In this document: positions 1 through 5,008 of the stretch, one piece after another
How the letters are laid out: each line of letters opens with the position of its first letter
Numbering within the stretch: the stretch's first letter is position 1
DNA from: Lentisphaeria bacterium
GTDB lineage: Bacteria > Verrucomicrobiota > Lentisphaeria > Oligosphaerales > PUNB01
NCBI GenBank assembly: GCA_007133055.1
Contig: SLNM01000283.1
Span: 1 to 5,008, forward strand
Length of the DNA: 5,008 nucleotides
Reading direction: 5' to 3'
Translations under genes and position numbers: made by a program
Notes under the pieces: generated by a model
Database searches by the model: none
What the model was told of the DNA's origin: nothing
What the model saw: only the letters and a program-made list of their open reading frames with translations

Positions 1-1157
1 TAGGCGATGGCTTCGAGAGCGGCCCGGACAATGTGTTCGCGGCGCACTCCCCGCGTCAGGCCTGTGATCGTGCCGCGGGCGTACATGTCCCAATAGGGTG
101 CCCCCAGCCCAGTGAATGCCGGCACCAGGTAGACGCCGTTGGTGTCCGGAACTCTATTCGCATATTCCTCGGATTGCGCGGCGCTGTCGATCATTCGCAT
201 TTCATCGCGCAGCCACTGCACCACTGATCCTGCCGTGAAAATGCTGCCTTCCAAGGCGTATTGCACCGGCTGGCCGGCCAGTTTCCAGGCAATAGTGGTA
301 AGCAGGCCACGTTTCGATCTGGTGGGCTTTGAGCCAGTGTTCATCAGCAGGAAACACCCTGTACCGTAGGTGTTCTTGGCCGCGCCTGGGGTGAAGCAGG
401 CCTGGCCAAAGAGAGCGGCCTGCTGATCCCCGCCGTTGCCGGCGATCGGAATGCGGACGCCGCCGAACAATACCGGGGCGGTTTCGCCATAGCAGGCATT
501 GCAGGCTCTGACCTCCGGCAGCATGCATTCGGGGATGTCGAGCGCGGCCAGGATATCGGTGTCCCATTGCAGGTCGTGGATATTGTAGAGCATGGTGCGG
601 GAGGCGTTGGTGTAGTCAGTGGCATGCACTTTGCCGTCGGTCAGCTTCCAGACAAGCCAGCTGTCGACAGTGCCGAAAAGGAGGTCGCCGTTTCGGGCGT
701 GCCGGCGCGCTTCCGGGACATGGTCGAGTATCCACTTCAGCTTGGTGGCTGAGAAATAGGCGTCGATCACCAGGCCGGTTTTCTCCTGAATCTTCGGTGC
801 CCATCCTTGAGCCTTCAAGGCTTCACACATGTCTGCGGTGCGGCGACACTGCCAGACAATGGCCGGACAGACCGGCTGGCCGCTGTGGCGGTTCCAGACG
901 ATAGTGGTTTCGCGCTGACTGGTGATGCCAATGGCCGGCACCGCCCGGGGATGAACCTGAGTTTTATCCAGGACGAGCCTGGCCACCTTGCTTTGGCTTT
1001 CCCAGATTTCCAAAGGATCGTGCTCGACCCACCCGGGGCGCGGGTAGTGTTGCGGAAACTCCTCCTGAGCCAGACCTGCCACACAGCCGTCCTGATCGAA
1101 CAGCGCAGCCCGCGAGCTGGTTGTGCCCTGATCGAAAGCCAGAATGTATTTCTTCAC
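1..1157 (-). CDS. glpK: Glycerol kinase, N-terminal 385 residues (cut by window edge)
   Basis: Cytoplasmic FGGY-family kinase that makes sn-glycerol 3-phosphate from glycerol and ATP. The reverse strand translates without a stop from a GTG at 1157-1155 to the left edge. It follows E. coli GlpK closely: [10 protein letters not shown] (residues 8-17, nucleotide-binding loop), PGWVEHDP (41-48), [11 protein letters not shown] (78-88), [10 protein letters not shown] (100-109), [13 protein letters not shown] (159-171), DYTNASRT (181-188), [11 protein letters not shown] (242-252, with the presumed catalytic Asp244), KNTYGTGCF (261-269), and [17 protein letters not shown] (341-357). It ends at LEAIAY, roughly three quarters of the usual length of about 500 residues. 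GTG is chosen because AGGGAG (1171-1166) lies 8 nt upstream; the nearby ATG at 1162-1160 is followed two codons later by TGA and is out of frame. Gly233 and Arg235 match the E. coli residues that bind the inhibitor fructose-1,6-bisphosphate. The loop lacks the histidine phosphorylated by HPr in Firmicutes. Transcribed divergently from tyrS. No frameshift seen. Confidence 0.97.
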   Translation of the reverse strand, partial: MKKYILAFDQGTTSSRAALFDQDGCVAGLAQEEFPQHYPRPGWVEHDPLEIWESQSKVARLVLDKTQVHPRAVPAIGITSQRETTIVWNRHSGQPVCPAIVWQCRRTADMCEALKAQGWAPKIQEKTGLVIDAYFSATKLKWILDHVPEARRHARNGDLLFGTVDSWLVWKLTDGKVHATDYTNASRTMLYNIHDLQWDTDILAALDIPECMLPEVRACNACYGETAPVLFGGVRIPIAGNGGDQQAALFGQACFTPGAAKNTYGTGCFLLMNTGSKPTRSKRGLLTTIAWKLAGQPVQYALEGSIFTAGSVVQWLRDEMRMIDSAAQSEEYANRVPDTNGVYLVPAFTGLGAPYWDMYARGTITGLTRGVRREHIVRAALEAIA

Positions 1158-1197
1158 GACATAAGCTCCCTGCCGTTGTAATATTTTTTAACAAAAA

Positions 1198-1226
1198 AAC
1201 ATAGCGCGGGAAGTCCGGGGTTGCAA
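1198..1226 (-). promoter_or_regulatory. Candidate sigma70-type promoter for glpK
   Basis: Read on the minus strand, TTGCAA (1226-1221) is followed by exactly 17 nt and then TATGTT (1203-1198). Each hexamer matches the sigma70 consensus at 4 of 6 positions. An AT-rich tract (1181-1198) follows, then the AGGGAG ribosome site and the GTG start, giving a leader of roughly 35 nt. Spacing and position support it, but the hexamers are weak and no operator was identified. Confidence 0.4.
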
Positions 1227-1273
1227 GAACAGGCTCCTTTCGGAGATGAGAGTATCTTGCAAACCGGATTTGG

Positions 1274-1392
1274 GGCGGTAAGTTCAACGGCGACGGATCG
1301 CCGCCCACATACACCAAATGAGGACAGAAGCGGTCGCGTTCTTGCGGCAAGCCATATTGCCGGGGGCGCTGTTTTGCGGCTGGCGGGGGATG
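1274..1392. repeat. Tandem hairpin-bearing unit, copy 1
   Basis: First of two head-to-tail units with a 119-nt period. The best conserved part is the first 47 nt (1274-1320), which match copy 2 at 34 of 47 ungapped positions. Inside it, CGGCGA (1288-1293) pairs perfectly with TCGCCG (1298-1303) around a four-base CGGA loop. A second perfect 6-bp hairpin, CGGCAA / TTGCCG with a 6-nt loop, lies at 1345-1362. The unit ends in a GGCGGGGGATG-like tail that reappears at the end of copy 2. Function unknown. Confidence 0.6.
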
Positions 1393-1509
1393 GACGGTAC
1401 ATTCAACGGCGGCGGCCCGCCGTCTCCATATCCCCGATGCGGTTCATCGGCTGGCGATGGCACCGTTATGTATCACTTTGACGGCCATCGTGTTGTCGGC
1501 GGGGCATTG
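1393..1509. repeat. Tandem hairpin-bearing unit, copy 2
   Basis: Second unit, directly abutting copy 1. CGGCGG (1407-1412) pairs with CCGCCG (1417-1422) around a CGGC loop, at the same offset as in copy 1. The loop-closing pair is G-C here and A-T in copy 1, so pairing is kept although sequence changed. A further hairpin at 1455-1490 pairs CGATGG with CCATCG and, inside it, CCGT with ACGG. The tail GGCGGGGCATTGG matches the end of copy 1 with small gaps. The right end is approximate. It stops about 55 bp before the tyrS start. Confidence 0.55.
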
Positions 1510-1537
1510 GAAAATAGCCCGGAATTAGGTTTTTAAT
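1507..1537 (+). promoter_or_regulatory. Weak candidate promoter for tyrS
   Basis: TTGGAA (1507-1512) could be a -35 box and TTTAAT (1532-1537) a -10 box (5 of 6 consensus matches), but the 19-nt spacer is longer than ideal. Transcription would begin near 1544, giving a leader of about 20 nt. Offered only as the best match in the region. Confidence 0.22.
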
Positions 1538-1564
1538 CGTACAAGCAAACATGCATTTCGAGCA

Positions 1565-2869
1565 ATGACCGGGAAAAACGTCTACGACATTCTCGACGAG
1601 CGCGGGTTCGTCCATCAGTCCACCGATCCGGACGTTCTGCGCGAGCGTCTGGCGGCGGGGCCGACGGTGTTCTACGCCGGATTCGATCCGACCGCCTCGA
1701 GCCTGCACGTCGGCCATCTGCTGCCGGTGATGGCGATGCGCTGGCTGGCCCGCTGCGGGCATCGCCCGATCGCCCTGGTCGGCGGCGGCACCGGCATGAT
1801 CGGCGACCCCTCGGGGAAGACCGAGGCCCGCCGCCTGCTGGAAGGCCGCGAGGTGGCGGAGAACGCCGCCGCCCTCGGCCTCCAGCTTCGGCGCGTCATC
1901 GGGTCCGACTCGCTGATCGCGGTCGACAACGCCGACTGGCTGGCGCCTTTGAAATACCTCGATTTTCTGCGGGACTACGGGCGTCTGTTCAGCGTCAACC
2001 GCATGCTCGCCATGGAGTCGGTCCGGCAGCGGCTCGAGACCGGCATGACTTTCCTCGAGTTCAACTACATGCTGCTGCAGGCCTACGACTATCTGGTGCT
2101 CAGCCGCGACTACGGCTGCGATCTGCAGCTGGGCGGCAGCGACCAGTGGGGGAACATCGTGGCGGGGGTCGACCTGGTGCGCCGGGTCGGCCGCCGGGAG
2201 GTGCACGCCCTGACCCTGCCGCTGCTGCTGAAGAGCGACGGCGAGAAGTTCGGCAAGAGCAGCGGCGGCGCGGTCTGGCTGAACCCGGAGCTGACGTCGC
2301 CCTTCGAATACTACCAGTTCTGGCGCAACGCCGAGGATGCCGAGGTCGGGCGCCTGCTGGCGCTGTTCACCGAGCTGCCGATGGCGGAGGTGAAAAGACT
2401 CGGCGGTCTAGCCCCGCCCGAGGTCAACCGGGGCAAGGAGATTCTCGGCTTCGAGGCCACGCGTCTGGTCCACGGCGAGGACGAGGCCGCCCGGGCCTGG
2501 CTGGCGGCCGGACGCGAGTTCGGATTTGCAGACCCTGATGGCCTGATCGATACGAGTAGCGGGATCACCGAGGTTTCAGGCACCGACACTGAAGCGGAGC
2601 TGCCGACCATCCATCTTTCGAAGAAGCAAATGGAACAAAGGCCGGAGTTAAAGAAGTTGCTGGCGATACTAGTAGTTCTTTCCTCGGAACTCAAATTGGG
2701 CGGGTCCCGAGGCGAGGCCCGTCGTCTGATCCGCGGTGGCGGCTGCTACATCGACGATGACCGGGTGTCGGACGAGAACGCCGAAGTGCCGGATGAAAAG
2801 ATTGAGGCCGGTGAGTTTATCCTGCGTGCCGGCAAGAAAAAGAGGGTGCGGGTGGTAGTGACTGCGTAA
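1565..2869 (+). CDS. tyrS: Tyrosyl-tRNA synthetase
   Basis: Class I aminoacyl-tRNA synthetase that charges tRNA-Tyr with tyrosine in the cytoplasm. The 434 residues are close to the bacterial norm (E. coli 424). Catalytic landmarks are visible in order: VFYAGFDPTA (35-44, tyrosine pocket), HVGH (48-51, the HIGH signature), LVGGGTGMIGDPSGK (71-85), NYMLLQAYDY (167-176), QLGGSDQWGN (188-197), and KFGKS (228-232, the KMSKS signature). KFGKS and overall length fit the E. coli-type TyrRS group. The C-terminus carries an S4-type tRNA-binding domain, about 378-434 (GGSRGEARRLIRGGG onward). The start is set by the conserved N-terminus NVYDILDERGF; no clear Shine-Dalgarno precedes it. A six-codon frame (ATG 1551, TGA 1566-1568) overlaps the start as ATGA and could couple translation. 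Composition changes sharply near 2521: 78 of 120 bases are G/C in 2221-2340 but 59 of 120 in 2581-2700. Probably monocistronic. Confidence 0.97.
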   Translation: MTGKNVYDILDERGFVHQSTDPDVLRERLAAGPTVFYAGFDPTASSLHVGHLLPVMAMRWLARCGHRPIALVGGGTGMIGDPSGKTEARRLLEGREVAENAAALGLQLRRVIGSDSLIAVDNADWLAPLKYLDFLRDYGRLFSVNRMLAMESVRQRLETGMTFLEFNYMLLQAYDYLVLSRDYGCDLQLGGSDQWGNIVAGVDLVRRVGRREVHALTLPLLLKSDGEKFGKSSGGAVWLNPELTSPFEYYQFWRNAEDAEVGRLLALFTELPMAEVKRLGGLAPPEVNRGKEILGFEATRLVHGEDEAARAWLAAGREFGFADPDGLIDTSSGITEVSGTDTEAELPTIHLSKKQMEQRPELKKLLAILVVLSSELKLGGSRGEARRLIRGGGCYIDDDRVSDENAEVPDEKIEAGEFILRAGKKKRVRVVVTA

Positions 2870-2880
2870 CCTGCTTAAGT

Positions 2881-2975
2881 CCTGAATCCGTGAAAAATTT
2901 GGCGAAATGTTTATTATACAGCGTCGCGCCTTCCGCCGCGCATCTGCACCGCCGCTGAAATTTCACGGAATCAGG
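2881..2975. repeat. 15-bp inverted repeat between tyrS and dut
   Basis: CCTGAATCCGTGAAA (2881-2895) is repeated in inverted orientation as TTTCACGGAATCAGG (2961-2975), with 14 of 15 positions complementary. The 65-nt interior holds a TATTATACA stretch (2912-2920) resembling a -10 region, then a GC-rich segment. The right arm ends 16 bp before the dut start and just before its ribosome site. It may be an operator, a long-loop RNA stem in the dut leader, or a tyrS 3'-end structure. There is no T-tract after the right arm, so it is not a standard intrinsic terminator. Confidence 0.6.
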
Positions 2976-2991
2976 TATTATAAGGAAGACC

Positions 2992-3435
2992 ATGCAACCA
3001 ACAATTGTAAAATTCAATATGCACCCTGGGTGCGAGGACTTGCAGCCTCGTAAATCCCATGCCGAGGATGCGGCCTTCGACTTGCGCGCCCGCGAAAACG
3101 CGGAACTCGCGCCGGGCGCCACCGTACTGGTGCCGACCGGGCTGTTTTTGGAACTGCCCGTCGGGTTCGAGGCCCAGGTGCGTCCGCGCAGTGGCCTGGC
3201 CGCCAAATCTTCGCTCACCATTCTCAACTCGCCGGGCACCATTGACGCCGGTTACCGCGGCGAGGTGCAGGTAATCCTCCACAATGCCGGCAAAACATCC
3301 TTTCACGTCGAGCGCGGCGACCGTATTGCCCAGATGGTGATTCAAAGATTACCGGAAGTGGAATTGGTTGCCGCCAAGCAACTCAACGAGTCAACCCGCG
3401 GCGCCGGCGGGTTTGGCAGCACTGGAATCAACTGA
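2992..3435 (+). CDS. dut: dUTP diphosphatase (dUTPase), trimeric type
   Basis: Hydrolyses dUTP to dUMP and pyrophosphate, keeping uracil out of DNA and feeding dTMP synthesis; cytoplasmic homotrimer. At 147 residues it has the normal family length, and all five dUTPase motifs are present: motif 1 EDAAFDLRA (25-33), motif 2 PRSGLAAKSS (65-74), motif 3 GTIDAGYRGEV (82-92) with catalytic Asp85 and uracil-contacting Tyr88, motif 4 RGDRIAQMV (108-116), and the glycine-rich motif 5 RGAGGFGSTG (136-145) whose Phe stacks on the base. The start is supported by AAGGAAG at 2982-2988, just upstream of the ATG. Motif 1 has Phe where Tyr or Leu is more common, a conservative change. The downstream amidase begins 9 bp after the stop, suggesting co-transcription. 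The inverted repeat at 2881-2975 may control it. Confidence 0.96.
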   Translation: MQPTIVKFNMHPGCEDLQPRKSHAEDAAFDLRARENAELAPGATVLVPTGLFLELPVGFEAQVRPRSGLAAKSSLTILNSPGTIDAGYRGEVQVILHNAGKTSFHVERGDRIAQMVIQRLPEVELVAAKQLNESTRGAGGFGSTGIN

Positions 3436-3444
3436 AGGCGAAAC

Positions 3445-4440
3445 ATGCCACAGTTTCACTCAGCCAGACTTCTAAAAGCTCTTCTGGCCTTGGCTCTGTG
3501 CCTGGGTGCCGGGCCGGCAGCGGGCCAGCGGGCACCGTCTCCATTCCCTCTGCGCTCCGTGCAGACCGGTTCGGGAGTCCGAATTGCCATGCGCGACGCC
3601 GCCGCCTTTTATGGTTTGCGGCAGACGGTGCGGGACAAGACGGTGCTGTGGTCGGGATCGGGTGCCAGCGCCGAGTTCACGGTCGACCGCCGGAACGCCA
3701 AGATCAATGGCATCCAGGTCAACCTTTCGCACGCGGTGGCAATGCATGAAAAGCAGCCGGTGATCAGCGAAGTCGACTTTCGTTTGCTGATCGACCCTAT
3801 ATTGCGGGCCCGCGCTCTGCCGCGCCAGCGGGTCATGACCGTGGTGATTGATCCCGGCCATGGCGGCCGGGACCCGGGCGCCGCCGGTCGGCAGCATGAA
3901 GAGAAGGCTGTGGTCCTGCAAATCTCCCTGCGCCTCGGGCAAATCCTGCGGCAGCAGGGTTTTCGGGTGCACATGACCAGGGTCACCGATCAATATCTGA
4001 CCTTGGAGCAGCGGATCGAAGTCGCCCGTCGGCACCGAGCCGATCTGTTTGTCTCGATTCACGCCAATGCCGCCGCCAACCAGTCGGTGCATGGGGTCGA
4101 GACCTTTCTCTTGCCGCCCCGCGGCACCGCCGGCACCTATACCAACCGCGTCCTTGACACGCATCGGGCGGGCAACGCCTTTGACAAGCAGAACCTCCGC
4201 CTGGCCTATGAAATTCAACGGCATTCCCTTGCCCGCACCCGGGCCAACGACCGCGGAGTCAAGCATGCCACCTTCCAAGTCCTGCGCGATCTGCCCTGTC
4301 CGGGCGTGCTGATCGAAACCGGGTTCATAAGCAACCCCCGAGAGGAGCAGTTACTGGCCAATCCCGCCTACCAGACCCGGATGGCCGCCGGCATCGCCGC
4401 CGGCATCATTGCCTATCGAGAGCTGGTCGCCTCTCCATAG
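3445..4440 (+). CDS. Secreted N-acetylmuramoyl-L-alanine amidase (Amidase_3 family)
   Basis: Zinc hydrolase that cleaves the bond between N-acetylmuramic acid and the stem peptide of peptidoglycan; acts outside the cytoplasmic membrane, typically in cell separation or wall turnover. Residues 1-27 look like a signal peptide: basic start, hydrophobic core LLKALLALALCL, possible cleavage after PAAG. No good lipobox is seen. Residues about 35-120 resemble the N-terminal domain of copper amine oxidases often fused to such enzymes (KTVLWS, INGIQVNL, PVISEVDFRLL). The catalytic domain runs about 131-327. Predicted zinc ligands are His139 (DPGHGG), Glu153 (HEEK) and His206 (SIHAN); the catalytic Glu291 lies in VLIETGFISNP. 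The stretch 218-262 is a longer central insert (ETFLLPP to GNAFDKQN) than in E. coli AmiA or AmiC as I recall them. GAAGG at 3434-3438 precedes the start; it lies 9 bp after dut and probably shares its transcript. The stop falls inside a 14-bp direct repeat. Confidence 0.93.
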   Translation: MPQFHSARLLKALLALALCLGAGPAAGQRAPSPFPLRSVQTGSGVRIAMRDAAAFYGLRQTVRDKTVLWSGSGASAEFTVDRRNAKINGIQVNLSHAVAMHEKQPVISEVDFRLLIDPILRARALPRQRVMTVVIDPGHGGRDPGAAGRQHEEKAVVLQISLRLGQILRQQGFRVHMTRVTDQYLTLEQRIEVARRHRADLFVSIHANAAANQSVHGVETFLLPPRGTAGTYTNRVLDTHRAGNAFDKQNLRLAYEIQRHSLARTRANDRGVKHATFQVLRDLPCPGVLIETGFISNPREEQLLANPAYQTRMAAGIAAGIIAYRELVASP

Positions 4441-4451
4441 GGTCAGGCTAG
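4438..4451. repeat. 14-bp direct repeat, left copy
   Basis: TAGGGTCAGGCTAG, identical to 4626-4639. This copy begins at the amidase TAG stop. The pair brackets the palindromic element at 4452-4625 and may be a target-site duplication. Confidence 0.75.
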
Positions 4452-4625
4452 CCCCCGTGCGAAAAGGGTTGAAGTTCCGAATTCGTGTTGGTTTGAACCT
4501 TGTCTAGAACCTTGTCCAGAACTAAAATCCAGTAGTTATTGATATTTTCAGTCGAGATGGAATAAGGTTCAAGACAAAGTTCTGTACAAGGTTGAACCCA
4601 GGAACAAGGGTGAGACCTTTTGGCG
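4452..4625. repeat. Imperfect palindromic element made of 12-nt units (possible MITE-like insertion)
   Basis: This 174-bp segment between convergent genes holds a long inverted repeat. The left arm (4490-4522) and the reverse complement of the right arm (4567-4599) agree at 26 of 33 positions, around a 44-nt AT-rich loop. Each arm is itself a run of 12-nt units. Left: TGAACCTTGTCT (4494), AGAACCTTGTCC (4506), and a degraded third (4518). Right, read on the minus strand: TCAACCTTGTAC (4595-4584), AGAACTTTGTCT (4583-4572), TGAACCTTATTC (4571-4560). Near the outer ends the two strands also share AAAAGG followed by a TTCC-containing stretch. Exact 14-bp direct repeats flank the element. There is no coding capacity and no transposase. 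The folded transcript could end transcription from both sides, but no T-tract is seen. The inserted-element reading is inference. Confidence 0.6.
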
Positions 4626-4639
4626 TAGGGTCAGGCTAG
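4626..4639. repeat. 14-bp direct repeat, right copy
   Basis: Identical to 4438-4451. This copy contains the xseB stop codon (TAG on the minus strand, 4638-4636). Deleting one copy and the sequence between them would place the amidase and xseB stops inside one shared 14-bp segment, a natural tight convergent junction. Confidence 0.75.
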
Positions 4640-4905
4640 GATTCGTCCTCCGCTGTCAGTTCGAATTTGGACCAGATATCCTGTCCGGCCTGGTTCTTTT
4701 TGCTGAGCACTTCAATTCTTTTTTCGGCGTCCCCGAGCTTTTCGGCGCAGGCTTTGGCCAGCTTCATGCCCTCCTCGTAATGCTGCAAGGTTTGATCCAG
4801 GGACAGCTCTCCTTTTTCCATGGCCTCGACAATTTCTTCGAGGCGCTGCAAGGATTCTTCGAATTTCTGACTATCCTTCTTCACCTGCTGCCTCTGATTA
4901 TTCAT
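4636..4905 (-). CDS. xseB: Exodeoxyribonuclease VII small subunit
   Basis: Small subunit of exonuclease VII. Several copies bind one XseA and form the enzyme that degrades single-stranded DNA from both ends into oligonucleotides. At 89 residues it has the usual length. The family core is clear: KFEESLQRLEEIVEAMEKGELSLDQ (14-38, two helices joined by the conserved GELSLDQ turn), then the helix YEEGMKLAKACAEKLGDAEKRIEVL (43-67). The highly charged helical composition suits its packing role in the complex. The ATG is supported by AAAGGAG (4921-4915) with a 9-nt spacer. The start overlaps the stop of the upstream gene as ATGA, so the two are probably translationally coupled. Its stop lies in the right 14-bp direct repeat. 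Confidence 0.96.
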   Translation of the reverse strand: MNNQRQQVKKDSQKFEESLQRLEEIVEAMEKGELSLDQTLQHYEEGMKLAKACAEKLGDAEKRIEVLSKKNQAGQDIWSKFELTAEDES

Positions 4906-5008
4906 GGCATTTTACTCCTTTCAATTTTTTCCACCGTCAGTTCCAGCCGTCCTTTTGCCAGAGTGGCCAGCAGCGATTGTCGGAGGCTGGCCTTGGCGGT
5001 GTCTTTGA
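4902..5008 (-). CDS. xseA: Exodeoxyribonuclease VII large subunit, C-terminal 34 residues (cut by window edge)
   Basis: An open frame enters from the right edge and stops with TGA at 4904-4902, overlapping the xseB start by four bases. The visible tail is KDTAKASLRQSL then LATLAKGRLELTVEKIERSKMP. It resembles the XseA C-terminus, where a short beta segment of the form L-x-x-x-L-x-x-G-x-x-x-x-x-V precedes a basic end (E. coli: LTTRLQDGWIESEVKNIQ). The adjacent xseB and the ATGA overlap match the common xseA-xseB operon. XseA provides the nuclease active site and OB-fold DNA-binding domain, both outside this window. The frame is too short for the family match alone to be decisive; context carries much of the call. 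Confidence 0.8.
   Translation of the reverse strand, partial: KDTAKASLRQSLLATLAKGRLELTVEKIERSKMP

Larger units (their letters stand above)
1158..1564. other. Intergenic region between divergent glpK and tyrS, no convincing gene
   Basis: This 407-bp gap holds the glpK promoter candidate near its left side, a small CTCC-tttc-GGAG hairpin at 1234-1245, and two tandem diverged repeat units (1274-1509). Open frames exist on both strands (for example 1318-1536 plus and 1154-1402 minus). They lack ribosome sites, resemble no family I recognise, and cross the hairpin repeats, so I do not call them genes. No T-box specifier or antiterminator sequence is visible before tyrS. Confidence 0.7.

Noticed and set aside
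202..567. Minus-strand frame of 121 codons inside glpK, at first suggesting a broken kinase
   Set aside because: It is an alternative frame of glpK. The kinase frame itself reads unbroken from 1157 to the window edge with every motif in order, so glpK is not a pseudogene here.
1154..1402. 82-codon minus-strand frame ending ATG-TCG-TGA over the glpK GTG start
   Set aside because: The TGA overlaps the glpK GTG as GTGA, which looks like coupling. The frame lacks a ribosome site, crosses the second hairpin unit, would start upstream of the candidate glpK promoter, and resembles no protein family.
1318..1536. 72-codon plus-strand frame upstream of tyrS
   Set aside because: It has no Shine-Dalgarno, covers the repeat units, and the matching frame in copy 1 carries a stop. 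Not supported as a gene.
1158..1564. T-box or other known riboswitch in the tyrS leader
   Set aside because: tyrS is a frequent T-box target in Firmicutes. No T-box antiterminator sequence, specifier loop context or terminator with T-run was found. The tandem hairpins also do not match the glycine or cyclic-di-GMP riboswitch cores I know.
1466..2206. 246-codon minus-strand open frame antisense to tyrS
   Set aside because: It lies opposite conserved TyrRS catalytic motifs. Its composition (many His, Gln, Val, Ala) is typical of an antisense shadow in GC-rich coding DNA.
3472..4278. 268-codon minus-strand open frame antisense to the amidase
   Set aside because: The plus strand carries all amidase zinc and catalytic motifs plus a signal peptide. 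The antisense frame matches no family I know and has no ribosome site I could identify.
4494..4595. CRISPR array
   Set aside because: The repeats are 12-nt units, contiguous without spacers, and inverted relative to each other. No cas genes are present.
4452..4625. Classical rho-independent terminator between the convergent genes
   Set aside because: The stem has a 44-nt loop and no run of T residues after either arm. A bidirectional termination role is possible but not by the standard intrinsic design.

Overview
The window comes from a GC-rich, Gram-negative-type bacterium and carries ordinary housekeeping genes. None of them suggests a plasmid, a phage or a defence island. Lineage is not certain. 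The amidase has a copper-amine-oxidase-like N-terminal domain followed by a catalytic domain with an unusually long central insert, and the dUTPase motif 1 reads EDAAFDLRA. From memory, both resemble proteins of the PVC superphylum (Kiritimatiellota/Lentisphaerota-like). A Desulfuromonadia-like origin is the main alternative. This placement is an inference only.

Layout from left to right. (1) Bases 1-1157, minus strand: the first 385 codons of glycerol kinase (glpK), intact but cut by the left edge. (2) Bases 1158-1564: a 407-bp gap between divergent glpK and tyrS. It holds a plausible glpK promoter and two diverged tandem copies of a unit of about 119 bp. Each copy carries a 6-bp hairpin at the same offset, and the two stems differ by a compensated base pair. 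(3) Bases 1565-2869, plus: tyrosyl-tRNA synthetase (tyrS), very GC-rich except for a compositionally different stretch before its S4 domain. (4) Bases 2870-2991: a short gap with a near-perfect 15-bp inverted repeat. (5) Bases 2992-4440, plus: dut (dUTPase) and a secreted N-acetylmuramoyl-L-alanine amidase, 9 bp apart and probably one transcript. (6) Bases 4438-4639: an imperfect palindrome built from 12-nt units, flanked by a perfect 14-bp direct repeat that spans the stop codons of both convergent genes. It looks like an inserted non-coding element. (7) Bases 4636-5008, minus: xseB (exonuclease VII small subunit), overlapping by ATGA the last 34 codons of what is almost certainly xseA.

The genes cover glycerol catabolism, translation, nucleotide-pool sanitation, cell-wall remodelling and DNA repair. 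They do not form one pathway. I see no protein-coding novel system, RNA gene, CRISPR array or transposase. The most interesting material is non-coding: the tandem hairpin unit between glpK and tyrS, and the palindromic 12-nt-repeat element between the amidase and xseB.
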